A stretch of 64,000 nucleotides of DNA from Casuarina equisetifolia (lineage: Eukaryota > Streptophyta > Magnoliopsida > Fagales > Casuarinaceae), in the NCBI GenBank assembly GCA_028551475.1, contig CM052355.1, forward strand, positions 11,706,129-11,770,128. The letters are read 5' to 3'. Every line of letters starts with the position of its first letter. The first letter of the stretch is position 1. The notes beneath the pieces are model-generated. The model had not been told where the DNA came from. It worked only from the letters and a program-made list of their open reading frames with translations, and did no database searches. The translations under genes and the position numbers were made by a program. Of the stretch, positions 1 through 10,400 are shown in pieces.

Positions 1-581
1 CCATGGCATGGCTATTATTAGAAGAGAAAAAAAGGGAGTTGTTATGTTCAGCATGGGCAACGAGGGAAAAGAAAGTGAAAGTCTCAAACGACGCATTATC
101 TGTCGATCGAGTTTTATCGGATGTCTGGAAGGACATTATTTTCTATCAAACATTTGATTCATTCAATTTCTTTTGTTTTCTAAGTTTGTTTTGAGTAGTT
201 TCGACTGATGTTTTGGTATATGATGACTATGCAATGATGAATATATGGAGAACTTACTTCCCATAACAAAAAAAGAAAGAAGAAAAAGATAAAAAGCATA
301 AAATAATAAATAAAAAAACCTTTATATGGCATTTTATGTTCACATCTAAAGCTACCTTGAAAAAGTTGTCTCCGGTATGTTTGTTGTCTCATCAAGCACT
401 TTCTTTTAACTTTAAACTACATGTTACCTTGCTTTCATGAGGAAAATTAATACCTTAGAACTTGTTCAACAAGATATAATCTAATATTAAGACACCATTC
501 CACCCAAATACTTAAACTCATTTATCAAATACAATTATATTATATCGACTAAGCAAAATCTAACAGTTTTCTAGTATGTTA
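1..581. other. Non-coding flank, no gene recognised
   Basis: AT-rich DNA. A 63-codon open frame lies at the left edge (3-194, plus strand), but it matches no family I know and could be the tail of something outside the window. Nothing else is supported. Confidence 0.4.
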
Positions 582-803
582 CAATAACAAATTTGCAATC
601 ATTTTATTAAAAGTCCTAGGTTTGTTGGCTAGGCACGAATCATTATTTTTTAATTCCATCTCTAACATAGGTTCCCATAAGTCCAAGACTGTTTGAAACC
701 CCCATTAACATGTTACATCCCATTACATTTTGCATATACCCAACAATAGCCCATACTACCTAGCAGCTACTAGATAGGTGGCTTATAAGCCAACTCACCT
801 AGG

Positions 804-1192
804 TGTAACGGATTTCAGTCTCTCACATCAGAAAAGCAAGTGAGATGCTCTAGCCATGTAAGGAAACTAATTACTCCTCTCAATTAAGGTTGATCTTTTA
901 GGATGGAACCCAAGTTTGTGACAAGTGGTATTAGAGCCAAACGGCGACCTGATCTAATGGGCTTGCAATTGTTATCCCTTAGTGTGGGATAGGTAGTGGG
1001 CCCACCTAGTGGCATTTGCAACTGCTATCCTTTAGTGTGGGGTGGATAGCAATGGACCATGAGTGTGAGTTTGATATGGGACTTCATTCTTCCACATTGA
1101 CAAGACAAGCAAGGTGATCTAACCATATGAAAAAACTAATTACTCCTCTTAATTAAGATTAATCTTTTAGGATGGAACCAAAGTCTGTGACA
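804..1192 (+). mobile_element. Second TRIM-like element, nested
   Basis: Two direct repeats of 120 and 121 bp (804-923 and 1072-1192) both begin TG, end TTTGTGACA or TCTGTGACA, and share a long stretch containing AACTAATTACTCCTC. The left one is followed after AG by TGGTATTAGAGCC (926-938), one mismatch from the tRNA-iMet primer site. The internal part (924-1071, 148 bp) has no coding capacity. Total size 389 bp, typical for TRIMs. It interrupts an internal segment of the minus-strand array: flanks CACCTAGG and ATTCCTCTCC are contiguous as CACCTAGGTTCCTCTCC in the uninterrupted units at about 1476 and 3438. The target duplication is eroded. Confidence 0.75.
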
Positions 1193-1555
1193 CAAATTCC
1201 TCTCCACAAGTCATCCATTCCATAATTCAAACTTGGAATGTAGTGTTTGGCTTTTATACTAATCGTAACAAATCTACAACCATTTTGTCAAAAAACTTAA
1301 ATATAATAGTTAGTTATGAATCATTACTCTTAAATTTATCCTTAACTTAGGCCCTAATAACCCCAAGCCTACCCATGCTCCCATAAACTCGTTACATCTT
1401 ACCACACTTTGCATGTGCCTTGTGTTGGCCCAAACTACCTAGAGGCTACTTCATAGGTGGCTTATAAGGTGACTCACCTAGGTTCCTCTCCATAGGTCAC
1501 TCTTTTCAAGGTTTAAACTTGAAACATAGTGTTTGGCCTTGATACAAATTGTAAT

Positions 1556-3041
1556 TGTGGAATTACAATGTTTTGATAGGACAAAATATTTCATTAGCTT
1601 ATATCAAGGTTACTTGTTTTTTGGTGGATATTATGCTTGGAAGGTATTTTGTTTTTTTGGTGCAGTTTGTGTTCGAATATTCAACTCATTCCCTGGCCCA
1701 AGTTACCATTTCACGTGTCAATCTTGATAGTGTGATAACCAACCTACAATCCATATGGTTGCTAGTTAAGTACTTGGTCTGCCTTCAGTTAAGTACCAGC
1801 CTAACCCATAATGCTTACTCTAAAGGCGACCTATGTAGACTTATTAATCAAGCATTGCATAAAGAATTCACAACCTTAACCCGTGGAAGTCGCATCTCAT
1901 TGCCATTGCTCATTCTCATTCCATTAGACCAGATTATACTCTGGTTGGTGAGAAGCTGTCAAGATTCTTCCTTATCTAGCCAAAACCAAAAATAGAATGC
2001 ATTAATTTACATCCTTGTCATAATATTATACTCTGGTTGATGAGAAGCTGTGAAGATCGTAGTTGATGTCCATTTAAGCTGTGAAGATATACTCAGATTC
2101 TCATATGACAAGTCTAAACTCCTTCTTTAAGATTATTTTTTCCACTATGCAACTTATTTTAAGAGATATTTGGAATAATCTCATTAAGAGTTTAGAGAAG
2201 AAATCTATTTCAAAAAGGGAAGTTCTTTTAAGGGTTTTTGAGCTGATTTCTTTCAAGTTATTATTAAAGACTTGAATATGAAAGTCAAGTGAATTTTAGG
2301 CACTGTTATGGAAGTTTTTTGAATTTAAAGATGAAGACTAGCCAATTTAAGAAGGTTGAAAAGATTCTAGCTGATTTAAATAAGTTGAGAAGATTCTGGT
2401 TGATTTGATTAGGTTGACATTTTTGGATTGAGCTAAAACAAAAAAGTGAAAAAGGAAAATAGGGATTTATGGTACAACAATTATGAAGAAAACTTCTTGC
2501 AAAAATATTCTTTAGTTAATAGAAGAAAGAGGGAAAAAAGGAAATAACTACCCAAAGACATTATCATTGATCTCTAAAGTTCTTAAGCTGTTGCATTGTG
2601 TTCATCAAAGTTGTTACTCTATTGAGCATTTATTAACCCTAGTACTTTGATTGATATTACTATAGAATATTATTTTAGCTTGCTCAACTTTCATATTCAT
2701 AGCAAGTTCATTATATTACTATATTTATTCACCATTAAGATCTTTAGTAGGATTTTGAATCTCTTGAAGAAGAGATTGATTGTAAGAGTTTTGAACTTTT
2801 ATAAAGGTTGCAAAGAATAGTAGAAGAGGCCTTCTAACCACACTTGTTAAAAGGTAATGGGGATGTAGGCAGTTATTTGTTGTGGCCGAACCTCCTAAAA
2901 ATCCTTGTGTCTCTATTTTGCTTGTTTACTTGATTGTTTGTTTTGTCACATTATATCTTGTAAAACTTGCATTGTTTTAAATAGCAAATCAATTCAACCC
3001 CCCCCCCCCTTTTTGATTTCTAGATGGACTAAAATCCTACA
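1556..3041 (+). mobile_element. Solo LTR, SIRE/Maximus-like copia
   Basis: A 1486-bp block starts TGTGG and ends CTACA (near-perfect short inverted ends). It is flanked by GTAAT (1551-1555) and ATAAT (3042-3046), a 5-bp target duplication with one change. Removing it and one duplicate restores the TGTAATGAAC start of an array LTR. The 3' end has a C-rich run near 2998-3009 preceded by CAATTCAA and a CCGAACCTCC motif (about 2887), as in LTRs of the SIRE/Maximus copia lineage. No gag or pol is present, so it is a solo LTR left by recombination. The lineage is from memory of LTR ends; the insertion itself is clear from the sequence. Confidence 0.65.
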
Positions 3042-3536
3042 ATAATGAACCCATAATTACTTTGTCAAAAAGCTTAGACCTAATGGCAAGCCATAGATTA
3101 TTACTCTTGTATAAGCCCATTAAATCCTACCACACTTTGCATGTTTCTTGTGTTGGCCTACACTACATAGTGGCTACTTCATAGGTGACTTATAAGGTGA
3201 CTCGCCTAGTTTCTTCTCCATAAGTCACCTTTTTGGTTCAAACTTGGAATGTAGTGTTTAGTTTTGATACCAATTTTAATAAACTCATGATTACTTTGTT
3301 AAAAAGCATAGACATAATGACAAGTCACAAATCATTACTACAATATAAGCTCATTACATCTTACCATGCCCCACATGTGCCTTATGTTGGCCCACACTAC
3401 TTGGTGGCTACTCCATAAACAACTTATACAATGACTCACCTAGGTTCCTCTCCATAGGTCACCTTTTTATTGTTGAAACTTGGAATGTGGTGTTTGGCTA
3501 TGATACAATTGTAATGAATTTAAAATTACTTTTCCA

Positions 3537-3595
3537 AAAGGCCTAGACTTGATGGAAAAGGCCTAAACTTAATGGAAAAGGCCTAGACTTGATGG
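3537..3595. repeat. 20-bp triplication inside one array LTR
   Basis: Three tandem copies of a 20-bp unit containing GGCCTAGACTTGATGG, with two base changes in the middle copy. It makes this LTR (3510-3684) longer than its neighbours. Confidence 0.8.
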
Positions 3596-4075
3596 TTGGT
3601 AACAAATCATTACTTTTGAATACCATCCTTAACTTGAGTTACCATAATCCCAAGCTTGTCTCAAACCCCTATAAGCTCATTGCATCCCACCATGCTTTGC
3701 ATGTGCCCCACATTGGCCCACACTACCTAGTGACTTGTAAGGTGACTTACCTAAGTTCCTTTTTATAGGTCAATCATTTCATAATTAAAACTTAGAATAT
3801 AATGTTTAGCTCTAATACCAATTGTAATGAATGTAACTACTTTGCTAAAAGGTTATAACCTAGTGTCAATTTACACCCAATTAGTTTTGAATATCATCCA
3901 TAACCTGAGCCTTTATAAGCCCAAGCTAATCCCAAATCCCCATGTATGAACTCATGACCACTTTGCTAAGAGCTTTAAATCTAATAATTAGCCACAAATC
4001 ATTACTCTTGAATAACATTCCTAACCTAGGCTCCCTTAAGCTTAAGCATGTTCAAGCCCCCATAAGTCCATTAAA

Positions 4076-7000
4076 GTTAGTTAAAAGTTTTTTTTTTCTT
4101 TATACATATACACTTAAAAATAGAAAAATTATGTGAGTTTATTACTATATTATTGCTTGTCTTCTCAAATGAAATTTTGTTAGTATTCCAAATTATTTCT
4201 AAGACTAGTAGTTTGTGTTAGGTAGAGTTTTGAACCATGTATATTTGTCTTTAGCTTAACTACAAAAAAGACTTATCATCCTTTCAAGTACATTATTTTT
4301 TTGCCACTACATTACCTACAAATAGAATCAAACAACTATACATGTATATTGTCACTTCTCAACTGTAAGAAGCTATCATTCCCATCCACTTAATGTAAGA
4401 AATTGAAAAATATCCAATTTAAAATTTTAAGATTATATCTAAACTTAATTATGTTACGTTAGTTATTTAAGCATGAGCTCAGCATATGGAATGTGATTTA
4501 AAATTTTTGTATTAACATAGAGATACTATTTTCTTTGGATAGGGATCCTAAAGGTCCTTTTTTTTTTTTCTGAACCTTTCTAAATTTTGTTTTAATTGGA
4601 GCGTATGGCATGAGTGAGTTTGTTGTGAAACAATAACAAAAGCATCAATCATGGTCTGACGGGCATTATTCTCTTTCTGGTAAGCCGATCCTTTTCTTGA
4701 GGTCATAATTTGTACTTGGATTCAAGTAGACATTCTGTCCCTTCAACTAGGTCCCCTAGTCCAAGAAAAAGTAGGGTTCCTGAAAATTTTCAACTTGCAA
4801 GGCTCAAAAGATAACGTAAAATAAAAAGAAATCGTGGAATCTACAATTCTTGTCTTTGAGATGGTCATTGATTTTAATTTTTCTTTATGACGTTGGGGCA
4901 TACTTGCATTCATACACGAATATACACATAACATCCCCTATATATATCAAAATGTCTCCTTCATAATAGATGTAAATTAATATCCAAATATATTGTTTAA
5001 CGTATATGACCTATATAGAGCGGTGTGTCGTCGTAAAGCCCGAATTGATGGGGGTTTCACAACTGGGTCTTTAGTGGGAGAGGTGAAACGACTGTGCGAG
5101 CCCAGATTTTTGTGGACTTGTTGAATGGCGCTGTTCGTAGACTGATGGGGTTGGCCCAATTTGTAAGCTCTCGGGTTTTTAAGTTGTTTCTGCTCAGGCA
5201 GGCAAGACTTCTGCACTGACAAATCGTCTGACATGGTTTTTGCTTTTGGAAAGAGGAGGCAGCGTATGATTATTAGAGTCAAGACCTTGAAAACCTGAAA
5301 TCTTCTGGTCTTACTTTTTTATCCTGATATCTGAGCTAGATCTGCAGGTTTCCTCTCGATTGGCCCCATATCCAACTCCAGCATGTGAAGGTCATGTGAA
5401 TGTCATTGTTGTTTATTCTTGTCTTTAATGTTTGTACCTCAGATTGAAGGGACTTCTGCACGTTATCATGGAAGACAGACAATTCACAGCCCATGGGGGG
5501 TGGGGAGATTTTGGTAGTGTATTTCTTCTTTGCCAGATCACTTTTCTGGAGGGCACCGCTGAAATCTAGTGGATTTATCTTCCGATTTTCGTCGAGAACA
5601 AAAAGGGGTACACCCTGTAAGATGGTGGTTCTTTTCTGTTAGGCTGGCTACCGAGCAAATATTAAAACCTGTTAAGCAAGAAAAAGAGGCACCAGGTCTT
5701 TAGAAACTGAGAATTGTCTTTTGGGTTCTGTGCTGCCTCCTTGCTTTCCTGAACGGAGCGAGACTGGATACTTCCATTTTGAATTCTTAGCATCTTGGAG
5801 AGTGTGGGAAGCCTTAAAAATTGGGATTAGAAACTCTTGATGCTGATCCTTTTCTCTCTGCTAGTTTACTTAAAATAAACTAACACAGTGGTCTATCCAA
5901 ACCCTGACGGCCAGAGAGAGAGGGAGAGAAGGGCATATGTTGGGGTCTCATCATGTACTTGGTCGGCCATATCTTTGTTCACCCGCATAATTTAGCTAAG
6001 GAAAAGCTTTAATAATCGAGGTAGACGTCTAATGACATAGGAAAAGCATGCTTCAATCCAATAATGCGCTTGCTCTGCCCTGCTTCCTTCTTAATCCTTT
6101 CTAATAAAGAAAAACAAAACAAAGAGGGGACATTTCGGTTCACTAGTTGCCCTGCAGCTACATGAATCTGATAACACCGTGACTGCTCCTCCACGCAGCC
6201 CGGCAGGAAGAAGATGCAGTGGCAACGGCGATAATTATTTAGAATCTTAGTTTACTAATTAGTTGGTGGTTGACAGCAGAGTAGGTAGTATGACGCCGGC
6301 TCACAAGTCACAAGCTTTTCGAGATGCTAAAGATGTATAAGTAATAGTAGTATAATCATGTTAATGCTAATCAAAGCATGCATTATTTTAGTGCATAGTT
6401 GTTTTGGTTGCAATGAAAGCTAACTGAGATTCTGGATGGCTTGCCTAAGTCAAAACACACAAACTAAGACATATGGCTTGGCAGTCAACCCTACCAACTG
6501 ACAAAGATGTGGACCTTCTTATTTTATAGTGGAACCCTAATCCATCAAAAATCAATCAACAAGATTTTTGTTTTCTTAACACACGCAACTCACTTGCACT
6601 CACTTATTTAGTATGAAACTCAAGATTAAGAAGTTTTAAGTAACACTTACTATGACATGTATTGGGTCTTAAGACAGAATTTGCTTTCAACGAATCCTGT
6701 TACGAATTGACCGGTAGGGATGGCTCCCCCACCGAGGATCAAATTGGAAATCAACTTGCCCGGTTTCGTAATGCGAAAACAATAAGTTTGTCGTACGCCC
6801 CAATTTTTTGTTTCCGCACTAAGAAACTTAGCTTTCTTTGTTCTCAATCTCACCATCCGATTCCGAAACCTGAAAACGATATATGAACCTAAAAAAGAAT
6901 AACAGAACATTTCAGGCTTCATTTCCATTTTCCTCTATCGCCGCTTCAACTTTCAAAATCCCTCAAATCTCCTCCGCCTATCCACAGAATTACACGAAGC

Positions 7001-7200
7001 CCAAACCGGTCATTTCTCCGTTGCCCAAAGCACGACCCAGGTCAAGTCACTGACGAAGGGTTGTTTAGTAATTTGGTAAGTCGATCTCACTGTAGCATCA
7101 ATTACATCCGTTCTGGAATGGCTTGCAGAGTTGGCAATGCCCTGCGCCTCGCCAAAAACGAGAAAAAGGAAAATAAAAAATAAAAACTAAGTTTCTCGGC
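4076..7200. other. Intergenic, no gene recognised
   Basis: AT-rich non-coding DNA with scattered stops on both strands. At 6650-6928 both strands stay open (92 codons minus, 74 codons plus), with no recognisable domain, so it is not called a gene. The part nearest 7200 is probably the distal promoter of the SCAR gene. Confidence 0.5.
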
Positions 7201-7455
7201 AGTTAAGCTGCTCCAATCCCCACCCCACCTAATTCACTATACTGTCTCTGTCACACTCTCTCTCTCTTTCTGTCTTCTGGAGCTGAAATCAAACGGGAGG
7301 AGGAATTGTGTTTTTCTTTAGCTCACGCATATTAAACTCCTGCATTTATTTCTCGCTTGTTCATTCATTTATGTTCCTCGCCTAGCTCTCGTCAGAGATA
7401 CACGCAGAGGGAGGGGGGAGGAGGAGCAGAGAGAAATAGAGAGAGAGAGAGAGAG
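7201..7455 (+). promoter_or_regulatory. Core promoter and 5' leader of the SCAR gene
   Basis: A pyrimidine-rich TC stretch (about 7253-7275) is followed by a purine-rich leader ending in a GA repeat directly against the start codon (about 7436-7455). CT/GA-rich leaders are common in plant housekeeping genes. No clear TATA box was found; the transcription start is inferred only. Confidence 0.4.
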
Positions 7456-10400
7456 ATGCCGCTAGTGAGGTTGGAGGTGAGGAACGAGTACGGCTTGGGG
7501 CAGCCGGAGCTCTACAAAAAGGCGGACAGAGATGATCCCAAGGCTGTGCTCGATGGTGTCGCCGTTGCCGGCCTCGTCGGGATCTTGCGCCAGCTCGGCG
7601 ATCTTGCGGAGTATGATAATCTCGCTCTCTCTTTGTTTTAGACTTTTCAGCTAGTTGTTTGTGTTTAGAGTTCATTAGTTCTGCATCTTGCTTGCTTGGA
7701 CAGTGAAAACCTTAATGTCGCATGTAATTTTTATGTTAGAAACTTTTACCTGTAAGAAGTTTACCAAGGCTTTTCCACGCTTAGAAGTTTCCGGATAGTT
7801 CTTGCTGCAACTGAGAGAAACGATATGGCAATCAATTGCTGCCAGATCAAGTTCCTTTCCGGTTTTCAAGTGATTTTCGAGAGCTGAGGTTAAAAATGTA
7901 ACGGCCGAACCAAAAATTAGTTTTCTTGGAAAATTTAGTTGACGGATAAGTATGAAGTAGTTAGAAATAATTTTGCCTCTCGTGGCTTTGGATCCTGCAA
8001 AACAGGATGTTAACGAGTGGTAACGCAATTGATAAAACATTTTACTTTGATTCTGAAATTTTGAATTGTTGGTGGTTATGTGACTCTGGTTGCATGCAAT
8101 GGATCTAGGTTAGTGGTGCGGGGCATGTGAATTGTTGCTTGTTTGTGGTAGCAGAACAGGGAATGCTTATAAGCACTTAATGGTAATAGCTACAATCTTT
8201 GCTTGCTGATCGTAACTTGGCCAAGGAGCACTCTGTGTGTTTCAAATGTTTGGGTTTTTATTGTGTGGAGCAAAAGGTTTTTTCTGGTCATGGAGTCTCC
8301 ACTACCTGTTGTAGATATGATTAGGTTTCGGTTATTTTGGAGACAGTTGTTGTGAAGCTTGAAATCACCAGTTTACTGCATAAGAATTTTAGTTGAAGGC
8401 AATTGTGGTAAATGAATGAAGATTGTTATCCAGTTCTTGGTGAAGTGGTTTGGTGGAGTGCGCACACCTAGGCATGCTAGGAACTCCTAGTGGAATAAGA
8501 GATGTCTTGCATCTGGGTGAAAATGGCTATTTTCTAGTGGGAATTAGAAATGCTTTAGTTTTAGATGCTTAAATGTGCAAAGCAGCAAGTATTTGAAGCA
8601 TAGAAGATCTGCTGATTGAATTAAAAGATTTTCCATCTTTGGCTGGAGATTGTTGTTTCCGGTGGTAAAAGGAAGCTCGACAACTAGATTGAAAAGCCAA
8701 AAACTGTGGGGACTGGGGATTTTCACCAATTGTATCTATAACACGCTTCTCAAACTGTGAACTATTAGTTGTTAATTTGAAAATCTTAGTCACGTTTAGT
8801 ACTAAAAAAAATTTCACCTCTTCCTGCTACAACTTGAGTTCTGCAGTTTTTTATGGTTATTTAGAAGTTGGTCTTCCTATCAAAAGAAGCCCTAAAAACA
8901 ACACACCGTCCCCCTCCCCACCCCCCGCCCCGGTGGTCTTCCCTCCTTTTACTCTCTTTCTATTTCTTTTCTTCTTTTATATCAAATGAACAGTTTACAT
9001 TGTGTACTCAGGCTACCCTTCTAACATGTGGATTCTTTCTTTCCAGTATAAAAATATCCCACAACAATTGTAACCGAGACTAAACCTGTGAAATGATGTA
9101 GATTTGCAGCAGAGGTATTTCATGGCTTGCAGGAGCAAGTGATGACTACAGCTTCAAGAAGCCATAAACTGAAGGGTCGTGTGAAGCATTTAGAAGCTGC
9201 ACTTACTCCTCTTGAGAAGGCTGTACTGGCTCAAACAAGCCACATACATTTTGCTTATACTGCCGGTAGGCTGTTTACCTGTGCCTTTATCTGATGGATT
9301 AAATTTTCTATATGTTGTTATTCCTGGGGTGTATGGCATTATGTGTCAGGCACCACTCGGATAGTCTCATCTGTTAAGTACTGTCAGCCAAAGAAATTAT
9401 ATTGAAACTAGAGTTTTTCAGCAGAGTTAAAATCAAATCTTTCATACTTTTTTGGGACTTGAGATGAGGCTGACATCTGTAGATCCGACACCCTAAAGGA
9501 ATAGACTTGAATCAGAACAGGAGATTTACATTGAGAAAAAATATTTTTCCTGATAACATATTTCATTGAATGGGATATCAAGTCTTATTACAGGACCTAT
9601 TATTGCATGTTATCAAAGAGTTGCTTGCCATTCATAGATAGCCTGGTGCAATCTTTGATTTCACCATACTTATTGACTTTGCTTATTGGGAGTTATTTTG
9701 TGGATAATTTTGCTCTGTGGCCAAGATTTTTCTAGTACTAATTCAGTTTCCAGATAAGTTCAAATCCTTTATGTAAAAGCAGTTGCTTTGCAGGTTCTGA
9801 ATGGCATCCCCGTATTCACAATGAACGGAATCACTTCATCTACAATGACTTGCCACGGTTTATTATGGATTCCTATGAAGAATGCCGTGATCCTCCACGT
9901 TTACACTTGCTTGACAAGTACAATTAACTTTGTCTTCAATAAAAGTCAAAATTTGCTTGATCTTTAGTCTGTTTTCCTTAACAGTTGACATGTATATAAA
10001 TTAGTGTATTTTAAGATTGATCCTGACTATTACATGTTGAAATCTTCTGCTTTGCCATTCAGATTTGATACTGGTGGTCCAGGATCTTGTTTGAAGAAAT
10101 ATTCTGATCCAACCTTCTTCAAGAAAGCATCGGTTTCCTCTGATGAAGTGACTACTGGAAAAGTTCAAATTGACAAGAAGGCTCGTAGAAGCAAGGTATT
10201 TAATTGTTAAATGAGGATACCTAGTGTGCAGTATGAATCACCATAATAGCCTTCTCTCTAAATAATGTTCTACCTTCTAATCCATGTAAATAATAAGTTG
10301 TCTCCCTAGTTTATTGTCAATGTGAAAAGAAGAAATTTTTCTCTCATCTCTACAAGCTGCTAGAATTGTGGACGAAATTGCTTCTTAACTATCTTAAAAG

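Larger units (their letters stand above)
582..4075 (-). repeat. Tandem array of a TRIM-type miniature LTR element
   Basis: About seven copies of a short LTR alternate with copies of a short internal segment. In plus coordinates the LTRs are about 582-717, 1264-1396, 1550-1555 continued at 3047-3124, 3275-3358, 3510-3684, 3823-3943 and 3944-4075. Complete LTRs start near TGTAATGAA and end near CTCATTACA, so their ends are inverted repeats. Read on the minus strand, five LTR 3' ends are followed after AT by a TGGTATCAAAGCC-like site, the usual tRNA-iMet primer site of plant retroelements. The other side of each LTR carries a purine-rich tract on the minus strand (complement of TCCCACCA...). Internal segments are about 120-155 bp and encode nothing. 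Neighbouring units share one LTR, so this is LTR-int-LTR-int-LTR rather than separate insertions. The last two LTRs are fused by loss of the internal part. Two other elements are nested in it (804-1192, 1556-3041). Confidence 0.75.

Noticed and set aside
3..194. Open frame at the left edge, 63 codons
   Set aside because: No recognisable domain, partial context; cannot be told from chance.
1555..1995. 146-codon plus-strand open frame
   Set aside because: Lies inside the solo LTR, with no protein family features; chance opening in LTR sequence.
6650..6928. Opposed open frames of 92 and 74 codons
   Set aside because: Neither resembles a known family; codon pattern not convincing and no splice context.
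7675..8040. 121-codon minus-strand frame
   Set aside because: Within intron 1 of the SCAR gene and antisense; no domain.
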